From the NCBI GenBank assembly GCA_963575745.1, contig CAUYUJ010019350.1, positions 50,001 to 114,000 of the forward strand: a DNA stretch of 64,000 bases, written 5' to 3'. The translations under genes and the position numbers were made by a program. The stretch is from Prorocentrum cordatum (lineage: Eukaryota; Sar; Dinophyceae; Prorocentrales; Prorocentraceae). Positions 44,317 to 56,519 of this stretch are shown in pieces (within the stretch, counting starts at the first letter, position 1; the number at the start of each line of letters is the position of its first letter). The notes below the pieces were generated by a model, which saw nothing but the letters and a program-made list of their open reading frames with translations, made no database searches and was not told the DNA's origin.

Positions 44317-46080
44317 CTGCGGGGCAGGCAACGATGCTGCTCGTCGTGCATGTGACTGTCACGGATTTTCCGGCGGTCGGAAAAGCATGAAAGTCATGCC
44401 GATGCTGCCTCAAGCTAGGCCGAAAGCGAAGACGAGAGACCGCCTCGTGTTCAAAGTCGCCTTGAGAACTCCGCTTCAGCGCTGCAACACAGTATAGGGG
44501 ACCTCTCCTGCGGCGCCTGCCTGAAGGATACTTAGCTTGAGCCAGTAATCGTGAGATCGGAATCTGACCTAGAGACTACTCACTGATTGCCCAGTTATGC
44601 AGCAAGCTCCCCTTTTGCATTTAGGCTGTGATGCGTAGGTGGCTTCCTAACAAATAATGGCAATTGTGGGTTGCCTGCGTTCCTGGCGGGTTGCTCGTTG
44701 ACTGGTGGGCTAATCGTTTTTCTTGGCGAGTAGCTCGATGACAGTGAGGATCACCAGACTCCCAGGGGGGCGGGCCTGGTTTCGCAGTGGGTTGTCTGGT
44801 TGGTTGATGGAACGGTAAAAACGCAGCAAAGCATAGCGGAACAACCACACTCAAAGCGGAACATGGAAAGATAAATAGTGCAACAGGGGCAGCCGAGACA
44901 AACAACATCAAAAAACGATGCAGAGCAGCACAACGGACAGCAACGTGAAGCAACGGTAGGTACATAAAAATAAAGTACGAAGCAGAACCATGTTCAAACC
45001 ATGCTTACCCAAGATTAGCGACGATTGTGGTCCAAAGCAAGCCAACAGCAGCGCGACGGGTGTCCTGAAAGTCCTTGACCCTTGCCATAGAGTCCTTGCT
45101 TCCTGCCACGCCCCTGATGCTCCACCTCCTCCACTGGTTGCCCAGCTGCTGTGCCATAGAACAGAAGCCGACGCTTCACAAGACGCCCTTTCAAAAAAAC
45201 GCCTCATGGCCCCAACAGCACCAGGTGAGCGCCGGCAGACAAGTACATTCATAGCGTGACACGTGTGCACAATAAGAAACGTGCGTACAAAACTGCGACA
45301 TTAACGCAATATGATATGAGTCGAATGTGCGACACCAGCTGCACGTTGCGTGTATGTCGGAAACCCGTGACCACTTTGTATGATTATGTTTGTCCGCTGC
45401 TTCATCGATCCTCTTCCCGTCAGGCTCGTCATCCTGGCAACGCCATCATCTGAAAGTACTTCGGAGTAGTTGCCAAGTGGACGAAGGCAAACTCAGTCAA
45501 AGTACAGACCAGAAGTTGCCTCATTACTTCACGAGATTATGCTCCAGTTCGCCACTCTTTGCTTACCAGGAATCCCGAGGTACCTTCGGGTAGATTAAGG
45601 CAGCTGCGTCCACGTGCAAGAACTTGCTCCCGAGAGAACAGCCAGAAGGCCTAGAGTCGCTGCAAGCAGACGGCTGCAATGGCTGGCGTCGCTGGCAATC
45701 TGCGTCGAAGCACTTGCAAGCATCACGATGCAGGGCGAATGCCACGTGCTCAGCGACCTACCATGTCCATGTGCAACGAAAATGCTCGAGAGCCATCCCC
45801 CGAGGCGACGAATACCGATCCGGTTGCCCCGTGCCTCGCGCCCTGTGGCACCATGCCCCCTTGCCCGGTGGCCTCCGAAACCCGCCCGATCTCCTTCTGC
45901 GCTGTAAGCGGTCGCACATGCGTGCTCGGTTGCGGGTACTGGGCACAGGCGCTGCGCCAAAGCCTGGCCCTGATTGGGCCAACAACAACAGAAAAAATCC
46001 CAGGCTGGACGCTCTGAGAATAGAATCCCACCAGCACGTTGGGCTAAGGCGGTATAACGAGTTCTGTCTTTCCTCTTCCA
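44317..46080. other. No gene or repeat recognised
   Basis: Moderate-GC, apparently unique sequence. Open frames are short, and none shows recognisable domains. No RNA gene is seen. Confidence 0.5.
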
Positions 46081-46780
46081 AAAACCTCCTCCCTTCCTGG
46101 AAGTTTACCCCCCTCCCTGAGGTTCTCCGAGGGGGGTCGCGACGCGTTAGAGCGTCCAAGATGGCCCAAGATGGCTCCGAAGAGGGCCTCCGATGCTCCA
46201 AGATGGTCTCCAAGATGGCTCAAGAGGGCTGACGACGGTTCAAGATAGCTTCCGTCATACCTCCGAAATGCCCGACGAGGGCCACAAGATCGTTCCAAGT
46301 GCACTCGGAGCCCCCTCATGACCCCCACACGAGGCCAACATCCTTTAAAACTTAAGGAACATCAATGACGTGTGACTTCTCGCCTTTTCGCTTCAGATGC
46401 ACTCTTGAGGCCTCAAGATGTCCCAAAAATGGACAAAGAGAGGCCCAAGAGAGGCCCAAGAGGGGCCCAAGAGGCCTCCCAGATGTCCCCCAAAGCGCCC
46501 AAGAGCGCCCCAAGAGGGCTCTCTAAAAGAGCCCAAGTGGCTATTTTGTTAGACTCGGGGGGGACCGAAATCGGGGACACCCCCCGTTGGATCGATGGCC
46601 TCAAAGATGGCCCCAAGAGGCCTTCCGGGGCTCCAAAGGGCCCCCCAAAGGGATTCCAAGAGGTCCCCAAGAGGGCCCAAAGACCCCCAAAAGAGCCCCA
46701 AGAAGACCCCAAGATCCCCCCTAAAAGCCCCAAGAGGGCTCCAAGAGGGTTCCAAGAGGCGAGTTTCAGGGCTCTGTCCT
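46080..46780 (+). repeat. CCAAGA satellite, block 7
   Basis: TCCAAGATGGC-type units (46145-46300), a spacer GGAACATCAATGACGTGTGA with CTTCTCGCCTTTTCGCTTC, then CCAAGAGGCCC units to 46770. The same order is found at 50640-51290. Confidence 0.7.
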
Positions 46781-46784
46781 CGTC

Positions 46785-46868
46785 TTCGTTGTCCTCCTCA
46801 TCCTCATTCTCCTCCTCCTCCTCCTCCTTCTCCTCCTCCTTCTCCTCCTCCTCCTTCTCATCATCAAT

Positions 46869-46910
<42 letters not shown>

Positions 46911-46931
46911 AGCAGCATCATCAGCATCATT

Positions 46932-46978
<47 letters not shown>

Positions 46979-47625
46979 TATCATCATCATGATCATCATC
47001 ATCATCATCAGCAGCAGCAGCAGCTGCATCAGCAGCATCATCATCATCAGCATCATCAGCATCATCATGAGCAGCAGCATCATCGTCATCGTCATCCTCA
47101 TCACCATCATCAGCAGCATCAGCATCATCATCAGCAGCATCATCAGCATCATCAGCATCATCAGCATCATCATATCATCATGCTCATCATCATCAGCAGC
47201 ATCATCATCCTCATCTTCATCATCATCCTCATCACATCCTCATGCTCATCATCGTCAGCAGCATCATCAGCATCATCACCATAATAATTATCTTCCTCAT
47301 CCTCCTTATCATCTTCCTCTCCTCCTCCTCCTCCTCCTCCTCCTCCTCCTCCTCCTCTGCCTCCTCCTCCTCCTCTTCCTCCTCATCCTCCTTTTCCTCC
47401 TCCTCCTCCTCCTCCTCCTTATCATCCTCGTCCTCGTCCTCGTCCTCGTGCTTGCCCTGATCGTCTTCCTTTTCCTGTTGCTCCTTTCCCTCGTCGGCGT
47501 GGTCGTGGTCGTCGTTGTCGTTGTCGCTTTCCTCCTCTTCCTCCTCCTCCTCCCCCTCCTCCTCCTCCTCCTCTTCCTCCTCCTCCTCCTCCTCCTCCTT
47601 CTCCTCCTCCTCCTCCTCCGTCCCT
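46785..47625. repeat. (CTC)n and (ATC)n composite microsatellite, ~840 bp
   Basis: TCC-rich lead-in (46785-46855), ATC/CAG-rich middle (46856-47285) and CTC-rich end (47300-47625) with a GTCCTC and GTGGTC interruption. Confidence 0.9.
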
Positions 47626-47639
47626 CGCCCCCACGCGGG

Positions 47640-50159
47640 CCCCAGGGATGACTCGAAGAGGCCCTCCAAGGCCACACCCTTGCTCCCAGAGATCTCTCTG
47701 TTCACCCTGGCTGGTCGCTTTGCCTTACTACATGTGTCTATTCATCCCTTTCCTCGTCAAGTCTCACAGGCAGGGTTTCCGAATGACCTGATGGGGATCC
47801 GCGAAGCGTGAATGTTTTTAGGTCGGCGGGCACCAGCGAGGCAGGTACCGGTCAAGCATCGGGAGGCGCGCTCCGGAAACGAACTGCGGCAGCAAAGGGG
47901 CCGGGCAGAGGAGAGAGGCGGAAAAGAAAAACCCGCGGTCAGAATCGAGGAGACGTAAGACTCGGGTACGGGGAACTCGGGTTGGCCTGACGGGGCCATC
48001 ATGAAAATGACGAGACCCGATCTGAAATCTGACGCGAACTCCCGCTGCATACATCCCACGAATACTGGGCCGTCAAGATCCAGAACGCGCTCGTCAAAAA
48101 GCGTCGGCAAAGCCGAGTTCCAGCCTACTCGAGTCTTACATTTCTCCGCACTGAAAATAGAAACACTGGAGCGCACTGGCTCTTCCCGGTCTGCCCCCCA
48201 GCTGCGCACCGAATTCTCTGCCAATACGCCACTGGCCACCCTGCCAATAGAGGTACACGAGGTGCTTGCTCTTCTTGACATAGCAAGGCCTCCCCGACGG
48301 ATGCTTGCACCATGCCTGCAACGATACGGGCTGTCTCTGGACAACCTTTCCACTACCTGCACAGGCGAAGAAGACTGATGTGAAAGGAGGAGTGGGCGAG
48401 CGTATCGAAAAGTGGCTCTGACAGTGAAGCTTGCGTGCGGACGAGACCCACGACTAACAGATCATGTCAAAACTCTCGGGTGGCCTGCCCCTGCTGAAGC
48501 TTCGGAAGCGACGGTAGGGGCCGTCAAGCTTGGACATGCCGCTGGCCTCACAAGCAGACGCCGAGGCTCAGGGCAGCGAACAAGGCCGACGCACTGCCAC
48601 AATCATAAAATCACAATTGCATGGCGATACACGAATCCGGTTATTTGAACGTGCAACTCTGCCCTGACAGTGTCATTACAAGTGCATCACTTCTGTGACG
48701 CGCGCGAGCTGAATGCTCTACCAACATGCCATGTCACGTGAATTTGGCTCTACCGTCCGATGATTGCCATGTGTGCTCTACAAGCATATGGTCGCTTGGG
48801 CATGCGATCTGCTGCTACTGCGTGCTCTGATACCAACTGCGCTATGCTGCCTCTGCGCGAATTCGGTGTTTCAAGCAAAATACATGCACAGTGATATCTT
48901 CTTGCTACATTTTGGGTATAGCAGCCAGTCGCACTCTCATCGACCAGCAGTCGGCTCAGCTATGCTGAGACTGGGCTGCGCAGTGACGGAGAAAGCCTTC
49001 CAACGTCGAGTACTGCGCTGCCGAGACCAGGTGCAATTCATCGCCTCATGGTCAGTTGCCAGCTTGGCCGAAGCACCCGACAGACGAAATGGTAAGCACG
49101 ACGGCGGTGACAAGAATCAGACATCAACAGCACTCATTCGAACGGCTGGCGATGTATACACCAGCCGCTAGTGAGCCAATGTTGGCGATGCACCGAAGCC
49201 GGCACATACACAAGACGTCTGATCGTGCAGTGCAGTAACTCGCCCATGCACGACCGTAATAGATAGAACAGAGACTGTGCCCACAGGCAGGATGTGGAGT
49301 GACCTGATGTCGAAGCTGGCCCTCCAAAAATTTCCTGTCCGACGGCTGCTGGAGCAAAGGATTAATGCTTACGTATTTTAGTCGAAATTGGTCCATTGGC
49401 TGTCTCCGAAACCCCGGACGCACTTGGATTCACCGACCTCCAACATTGGACAAGGCGGATCCAATATGCGAGCACTCAGTTCAAGCTCAGGCTTGCCTCC
49501 AAACCTGCCCAGAGTTACCCCGCGTGGCAGCCCAAGGGGGCCCCCCGAGAGGCAAAATCATTGGCGATACACACACACACACAACGTTGTTCAGCATGTG
49601 TCGCTCTCGCCTTGGCCCCGGAGCCCTCCAGGTGACCCCGAGAGGACCTTGGGGGCCTGGGGGGCCCGAGCGCACCCAAGGAGGGGGCCGGAAGGAGCCC
49701 CGAGAGAGGGAGGCCGCCAACGGACTCCGGGAAGAGACAGAGTGGGGGGACTCCGCCCTTCTCTCCGACCAAGAAGCCCCTGGGAGGCCCCCCAAAGCCC
49801 CCGGGGATGCCTCCGAGAGGCGCCGTGCGAGGCTTCCAAGTGGCCCCGAGAGCTCTCGCACGCGGTGCAGCTGGCGACGCCGCACTGCACCAGCGCGGCG
49901 TTGCTCACCGGCGCGAGGCGCGGGGCTCTCGATCGGATTCCTGACTGCTGCGGTACCGAAGGGCTGGGACGACTGCTGGGAATGCGAGGCCCTCATCACA
50001 TTCCTCCTTTTCCTCCTCGTCCCTCCTCACCATTCGCCTCCTCCTCATCATCCTCCTCAACATCGTCCTCATCCTCTCCATCCTTCCAACTCCTGCTCCA
50101 TTCCTTCTCCTTATGAATAATTCCTCCCTGTATAACCCCGGGGCTGGTCGAAAGGGCGG
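47640..50159. other. No gene recognised; A-box-like cluster on minus strand at 48690-48850
   Basis: Largely unique sequence. On the minus strand, tRNA D-arm-like motifs occur: AGCGCAGTTGGTATCAGAGC near 48845-48824, then GGTAGAGC or GTAGAGC forms farther down. GTTCAAAT appears near 48655. No cloverleaf could be built. A short (CA)6 lies near 49570, and CTC-rich sequence at 50005-50090. Confidence 0.4.
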
Positions 50160-50565
50160 ACCGCGAGTTTCGCCTGAGACTTTCTTACCGCTTATTATCC
50201 TGACGCTTAAAAACTGGAAACAGTTTCAATGATGGAGGGCGGGCGGTGTTCAAAGTTCAAAACGTGGCTCTCGCCTTAGCGCCGCGCACGTTCGTCTTGA
50301 AATGTTGCAAGAGTTTCACGGATTGAAGGCGGGGCTTTTTTGTAAATGTGGCTCTCGCCATAGCGCCGCGTACGTTCGTTTTTCAATGTGCAAGGGTTTC
50401 ACGGATTCAGGGCTTGTCGCTTCCAAAATGTGGCTCTCGCCGTAGCGCCACGCATGCTCGATGAAAAAATTGCGTGAGTTTCACAAATTGAGGGCGGGTC
50501 GTTTTCAAAATGTGGCTCTCGCCCTAGCGCCGCGCACATTCGTCTTAAAAATTCCACCAGCCCTC
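50160..50565 (+). repeat. ~80-bp tandem repeat (TTTCACGGATTGAGGGCGG...)
   Basis: About four units. Each has CAAGAGTTTCACGGATTGA, GGGCGGG, TTTTCAAAATGTGGCTCTCG and CCTTAGCGCCGCGCACGTTC. Single units occur at 51354-51440 and about 54860-54915. Confidence 0.8.
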
Positions 50566-50639
50566 TGAGCGTAGGTGGTTCTACGAAAGTTGTCTTCTCT
50601 CTGCCAAAGCTCCCTCCTTCCCCTGCTCGGGGGCCTGGA

Positions 50640-51350
50640 AGGGGCGCCCCACGAGTGGATAGAGCGTGCAAGGTGACCGAAGATGGCCCTAAGCGGGCCT
50701 TTGAGAGCGCATGATGGCCTCCAAGATGGCTCACTTCAAGATACCTCCGATGATTCAAGATAGCCTCCGACTCACATCTAAGGGGCCTCAAGACGACCCC
50801 AAGACGGTTTCAAGTGCCCTCCGAGCCCTCCAAGGACCCCCCAAGAGTCCAAAATGGCTCCAAAACCTGAGGAAAATCAATGTGGCTTGCCTTCTCGCCT
50901 TTTCGTTTCCGATGGGCTCTTGAAGCCTCAAGATGGCCCTAAGACGGCCAAAGAGTGCCCAAAGATGGGCTCAAGAAAGCCCCAAGACAGTCCCAAGAGC
51001 GCCCAAAGAGCGCCCCAAGAGCGCCCCAAGAGGGCCTCAAGACGCCATTGTTGAGCCTTCCAGTGGAGGACCTGAATTGCCTACCCCCCCTCTTTTAGTC
51101 ATGGTGCCAAGATGGCCTCAAGAGGCCTCTCAGACCCCCCCACCGGGCCCCAAGAGGACCCCAAGAGGGGCCACAAAGAAGCCCCAAGAGGGTCTCAAGA
51201 GTGCCCCAAGAGGCTCCGCCAGGACCCCAAGAGAGCCCCAAGATGGCCCCAAGAGACATGCTTCCAAGGCCGTTGTTACACTGCACTCTCCCACACTTCC
51301 CTGATCAAGGCAACTCGCCTGGCGATCTGCTTCTGGATGGGCTGGTCAAA
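50640..51350 (+). repeat. CCAAGA satellite, block 8, with spacer and end segment
   Basis: Order as in block 7: CAAGATGGC units, a spacer AAAATCAATGTGGCTTGCC with TTCTCGCCTTTTCGTTTCC, CCAAGAGCGCC units, and the end segment CTTCCCTGATCAAGGCAACT with TCTGGATGGGCTGGT. One ~80-bp repeat unit follows directly. Confidence 0.7.
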
Positions 51351-51440
51351 AGTTTGCAAGAGTTTGACGGAATGAGGGCGGCTCCTTTTCAAAATGTAGC
51401 TCTCGCCTTCGCGCCGCGCACACCCATTTTTAACATCTGC

Positions 51441-52524
51441 AAGAGTTCCACTGGTTCCCATAGCTGACGTACCAAAATGATGTTTTGGAATGAGTGGGGA
51501 CTATCAGGGCGCAATGGTTACGTTGATTCGCGGTGTTGAAGTCCCAGGAATGGTGCTCTGGCACGGTTCACGATCGTCCAGACGCCACAGTCAGATTGAC
51601 TCGTGGCGTTGAAGTTCCGAGAATGATGTATAAGCACGCTTCAGGATCTTCAGACAGTGGTCTTCCAATGGGGCATTTCCCTCAGTGAACATGAATCCTT
51701 GTGGGGGCCTGTGAAGAGGGAGCTTGGAGGGAGGGTTGATTCAAACATCGTTGATGAGTCTTGGGTTTTCACTGGTCCTCCTCCTCCTCCTCCTCCTCAT
51801 CATCATCCTCATCCTCCCCCTACTCCCCGTTATACTGCTTCTTCCAGATCGCTCTCCTGCGATGGCCAGCTAGTCCTTCCCGTCACCCACCATCCTCCAC
51901 TCCCATCTTCCCTTTCTTCCTCCCTTGTCTCCCTCTCCTCAGCTCCCTTTCCCCTTCCACGTACTGTTCCTTCTCACCCTCCTTTTCCACCTGCGTCGGT
52001 ACCTGGAAGGGAAGCAAGGGAGGATAGGAGAGATAATCCATATTACAGGAACGGTGGCGGTATGGGCCGAAGGCCACTGGTCGATGTCTGGTCGACATGG
52101 AAAAGGCGAAACGTTGTCGCCACCGAATTAGAGCGCGCAGTGTACTCAAGTACGCAGTGCCGCTGGCGTACACTCGACGATGCAGCCCAACAGATATCAT
52201 TTCACCTTGAACCAACCATGCACGTATCAACGTAAACTCAGACAGGCTAGTTTCATCGCCTAGACTTTTCGGCCGAATAAACGGTCACAAAGAATTATAT
52301 CATTTCGGAAGGCATCAATATGTACAACTCCAGAAACTCTTGATCCCTGGATTCCGAAAAATGACAAATTACTGTTATTTTCGTCACCTTCCGCCGAGCT
52401 TATGCCAGCTTCCGCCGGGGGACCCGCCGCCGTTTTGCTTCCACCAGTTCCGCTGGCCGCCCGCTGGCTTCCGCCGAAGGCGAGACGCGCCAAAGGTGAG
52501 GCCATTTCTGCAGCGCCCCTTGCT
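51441..52524. other. No gene recognised; short CTC/ATC patch at 51776-51820
   Basis: Unique-looking sequence without a credible protein or RNA gene. Confidence 0.45.
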
Positions 52525-52735
52525 GTCGGGAACTTCTGCTTAGCGTGCCGCAGCGGCGGCCCCGGCGACACGCTGTGCTTTGCAAGCGGATAACGTGTCG
52601 CTCCGCCCCGCGGGGTAGGAAGTCGGGCAAAGCTCGGGACGCTGACGCCTCGGGAATGGGACGTGGACACAGCGTCACGTCGAAGCGTGGTGGGCCAAAA
52701 CCGGGGGAGCGACACGCCATCCCGAAGTTCCCGAC
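52525..52735. mobile_element. MITE family A, copy 2 (211 bp)
   Basis: Perfect 12-bp terminal inverted repeats GTCGGGAACTTC / GAAGTTCCCGAC. Inside lie several AGCGTG(C/T)CGC or GCGACACGCT motifs in both orientations. The order of landmarks is the same as in 6858-7056. It has no coding capacity. Confidence 0.8.
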
Positions 52736-53189
52736 CGTATGTATGACACCCGTCTCCAGGGCTGCAGCACGCGGGCTGCACCGACGAACGGGAGAGCACA
52801 GCTTGCACGATAGAGCGCTGGCATACTCACTCTCCAATTATCGCGCTGGCGACCATCACGCACGTCCTCGCGGGCGCCATTCTTCCCTGCCTTCGCCCGG
52901 CTCTCCCGAAGAGGAGGAAGAGTAGGAGAGGAAGAGGATCAGGAGGAGGAGGAGGAGGAGAAGGAGGAGACGACACAATCATCGTGCTAGCGCCAGGAAC
53001 GCTGAATGAGGAACGAAGGGGCTTCTCTGGCCACGGCGAGCCTAGACCACGCATAGGTTCCACGACCCACAGCGAAGGAACGGCCAAAAAAAACAACTTC
53101 CCGGCGCGTGTGGCGACCTTGCTCGAGACCCCCTCCCCACTCCTCCTGGAGCATACACCGAGCGTGCGCGCCAGGACCCAGTGCGTCCC

Positions 53190-53612
53190 CCCTCTCCTCC
53201 TCCTCCTCCTCCTCCTCCTCCTCCTCCTCCTCCTCCTCCTCCTCCTCCTCCTCCTCCTCCTCCTCCTCCTCCTCCTCCTCCTCCTCCTCCTCCTCCTCCT
53301 CCTCCTCCTCCTCCTCCTCCCTCCTCCTCCTCCCTCCTCCTCCTCCTCCTCCTCCCTCCTCCTCCTCCTCCCTCCTCCTCCTCCTCCTCCTCCTCCTCCT
53401 CCTCCTCCTCCTCCTCCTCCTCCTCCTCCTCCTCCTCCTCCTCCTCCTCCTCCTCCTCCTCCTCCTCCTCCTCCTCCTCCTCCTCCTCCTCCTCCTCCTC
53501 CTCCTCCTCCTCTCCTCCTCCTCCTCCTCCTCCTCCTCCTCCTCCTCCTCCTCCTCCTCCTCCTCCTCCTCCTCCTCCTCCTCCCCTCCTCCTCCTCCTC
53601 CTCCTCCTCCTC
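53190..53612. repeat. (CTC)n microsatellite, ~420 bp
   Basis: Almost uninterrupted CTC with a handful of one-base deletions. A short GGAGGA tract lies upstream at 52940-52965. Confidence 0.97.
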
Positions 53613-54120
53613 CTTCTCGTCTTCTTATTATTATTATTCTTATTGTTATTGGTATTATTATTACTCGTATTATTATTCTTAATCTTATTAGTATTAGTAT
53701 CAGTATTAGTATGATTCTTCTTAGCAGTAGTATCCTTTTTATTCTTCGTCATATTATGACTAATATTATTAGTCCTCCTCCTCCTCATCACCATAATACG
53801 ATCGCTACTGTCAATATTGAATATTAGTATTACGAGTGATACGAAAAATGATCGTAATACCTTCGATAATCTTATGGTTAGTGTTAGTATTACTATTGTG
53901 TGCCTGATGTTTCTTCTCATTAGTCAGTCGTATGATTAGTATAATTCCTCTTGTTCGTATTAGCCTTCGTGCTGTTATCATGAATATGACTATTCGTAGC
54001 GTGTTTCTTCCTAGTATCAATGAGATTCTTCGTATGACGATTCAGACTTCTATTATTGAATTGCTTTTTACTGTGATTCGTCTTCGTAGCATGGTTCGTA
54101 CTATCATTGTTCCTCTCCCT
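53613..54120. repeat. AT-rich degenerate (TATTAG)/(TATTAT) tract
   Basis: About 500 bp with TATTATTATT, TTAGTATTAGTATCAG and ATTCGTA-like units. It is strikingly A+T-rich for this window and lies directly beside the (CTC)n block. It decays into less regular sequence towards 54120. Confidence 0.7.
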
Positions 54121-54299
54121 CCTCCTCCCCCTACTCCTCTTCCTCCTCCTCCTCCTCCACCCCTCATCCTAATAGATTCGTCACCGTGCCTCAAGGCACT
54201 AAGTGGAGTATCATCAGGTCCCTTCGAGTTCTCTGCATGGAGCATGGACATATTATTTACAAAATGGGCACACAATGTCGAGTTCCAAACGCTACTGGG

Positions 54300-54850
54300 C
54301 GTTCTTGAGCGCTCTCGTTTCTGGTCGCGTGACATCCCAATGGGGCAAGAGCCCCCAGACGGGCCAAAGAGGGCCCTAAGAGGCCCCCAAAACGGTCCAA
54401 GAGGACGCATAATCGCCCAAAGATCGCTTTTAGACGCCGACGATGGCCTCCAAACGGCCCAAAAGGCCCCCAAGATGCCCTAAGAGGTTCCCGGAGCCCC
54501 CCCCACAGGGCCCCGAGAGGCCAAAATGATTGATTCACCACTGGCGATGGAAGGATTTCAGCGTTCTCGCCTGCTCGGGCGTTCGACGCTCCAAAGCAGC
54601 CCAAGAGGCCCTCGAGAAGCCCTTAAGATGGCCCCAAGATGGCCCCAGAGTCCCCCAAGAGCGCCCCCGGACGGCCCAAGAGGGCCCCAAGACGGCCGAA
54701 GAGGCCCCCCAAACGGCCTAAGATTGCCCAAACAGGGCCCCAAGAGAAGCCACAGAGGAAAATAAACCGACATGTCGAGCCCTCCGCACGAGAGCCCAAG
54801 ATACGTCCGAGAGGCCTCCCGAGAGATCCTTACAGGTATCCAAGAGAGAA
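54300..54850 (+). repeat. CCAAGA satellite, block 9
   Basis: CCAAGAGGCCC and CCCAAGACGGCC units flank a spacer with AAATGATTGATTCACC and GGATTTCAGCGTTCTCGCC. That spacer resembles the reverse complement of 32870-32935. From 54916 to 55539 no gene is seen. Confidence 0.7.
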
Positions 54851-55539
54851 TGGATGGGACGCCGTTTTCCAAATGGGCCTCTCGCCGTAGCGGCGCGCAG
54901 ACTCGTCTCAAAAGCCTGTGGTGGCCAGAATGGCGACGGCCTGTATGAACACTCGGCGTCCGAAAACAACAAAAACGCGGATACACTTGGCAGCAGCGGG
55001 CGCGGAGTGTAGTCGGGGAGCCCCAGGTACGCTGACCGTGGCAGACAGGCAAAAAGAGTAACGTGCGCACGTCGCGCTGCTTGGGCATGCAAGTATGGCG
55101 CAAGGGAAATCCAAACGGGCGACAATCGCCCGAAAAATCAGCGGGGAACCAGAGGCGAGAAGCGCAACGGTGAGAGGAGCCACCTAATCGCCTGGAGGGG
55201 GGAAAAGGGCGAGCAGAAGGAGAACAAGGAGGACGAGGACGGGGACGAGTGGGGAAACGACCGCAGCGCTCAACGCGCGGCGAGAACGCACGGGGCCAGG
55301 ACACAGCCGCGAGGTGTGAGCCGCCCGACCCCGCCGTTACGCGCGCGCACGCCCGCGCCTCAAAAAGAGGACCCATCTGCTAGCAGGAGCCCAAAGAATT
55401 CTCCGTGGGGTCCGTCGCTCTCTGCAGAAAACCCATGGGCGTCCTGCAGCTCGCACGCAGGCAAAGCCCCGGCGGCGGCCCTTGCGAAAGCGTGGGCGGC
55501 GGACGCTGCGCGACGTGGGACTGAACAGGTAAGCCTCTC

Positions 55540-56070
55540 GCCTTAGAGCCGCGTGACTTTGTCTTCGGATCCTGCACCAGGTACAAGGATGAAGGGCGCG
55601 TCGTTGTCAAAGTGGGGCTATCGCCTCAGCGCCGCGCACGTTCGTAAGACCCTGCAGCAGGTTCAAGGATGGAGGGCGGCTCCTTTCCAAAGTGGGGTCC
55701 TCGCCTCAGCGCCGCGCACGTTCGCCGCTAAGCTTACAACAACTTCAAGGATGGAGGGCGGCTTCTTTTCAAACGGTGGTATCGCCGTAGCGCCGCGCAC
55801 ATGCGTCTGTAAAGCTTGCAACGGTCACAAGGATGGATGCGAGGTCATTTTCAAAATGGCGGTCTCGCCAGAGCGCCGCGCACGTTCGTCTGACAAGCTG
55901 GCAACAGTTCTAGGGATAGATGGAGGACAATTGCTTTCAAAAATGACGGGGGGGCGGTCGCACGAGACTTCTTGAGACTTGAGCACCCAGAATTTGACCA
56001 TACGTAAAAGCTACACGGATTGAGGGTGGCTCCCTTTCAAAACAAGGCTCTCGCTTGAGATGTCTTCGAA
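55540..56070 (+). repeat. ~80-bp tandem repeat, second cluster (~6 units)
   Basis: CAAGGATGGAGGGCGGCTCC, TTTCAAA and CTCGCCTCAGCGCCGCGCAC recur roughly every 76-85 bp. It is the same family as 50160-50565. Confidence 0.75.
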
Positions 56071-56179
56071 GTCCGTTGCCAGAAGTGTAAACCTGTGCAA
56101 CAGTTACACACGTGGGGTCGCTCGTGTTTCAAAACGGTGATACCTGTTATTCCCGAAAAAATGCAAAGGAAGTATTGCT

Positions 56180-56277
56180 CCTCCTCTTCCTCCTCCACCC
56201 CCTCCTCCGCCTCCTCCTCCGCCTCCTCCTCCTCCTCCTCCTCCTCCTCCTCCTCCTCCTCCTCCTCCTCCCCCTCC
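56180..56277. repeat. (CTC)n microsatellite
   Basis: About 95 bp of CTC units with CGC interruptions. Confidence 0.9.
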
Positions 56278-56519
56278 TCCCCCACATTCCCCCCCCAAAA
56301 AAAGATGCAATGAAGTTCCTCTCTCGCCTGAACGGTAGGCCCATGGAGTGCTGGTCGTTCCAAGGAACGCTTCTGGCAATAAATCAGAAGGCCTGTCGAA
56401 AAATGCTTGAGAGAAGGAACCTGAGATGGGAGACAATCTTGCAGCATCGTTGCTGAATGTTGGGCTTACTCTGGCCATCCTCCTCCTCCACACTCTCTTC
56501 CTGATCTTCCTCCTGCGCC

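Noticed and set aside
44530-44545. CTTGAGCCAGTAATCG considered as a relict spliced leader
   Set aside because: Only the last nine or so bases of the DinoSL complement match, which is expected by chance in a window of this length.
47757-48362. 201-codon minus-strand frame in apparently unique sequence
   Set aside because: Open and of mixed composition, but no recognisable motif or neighbour context, and overlapping frames on both strands are similarly open; not enough to call a gene.
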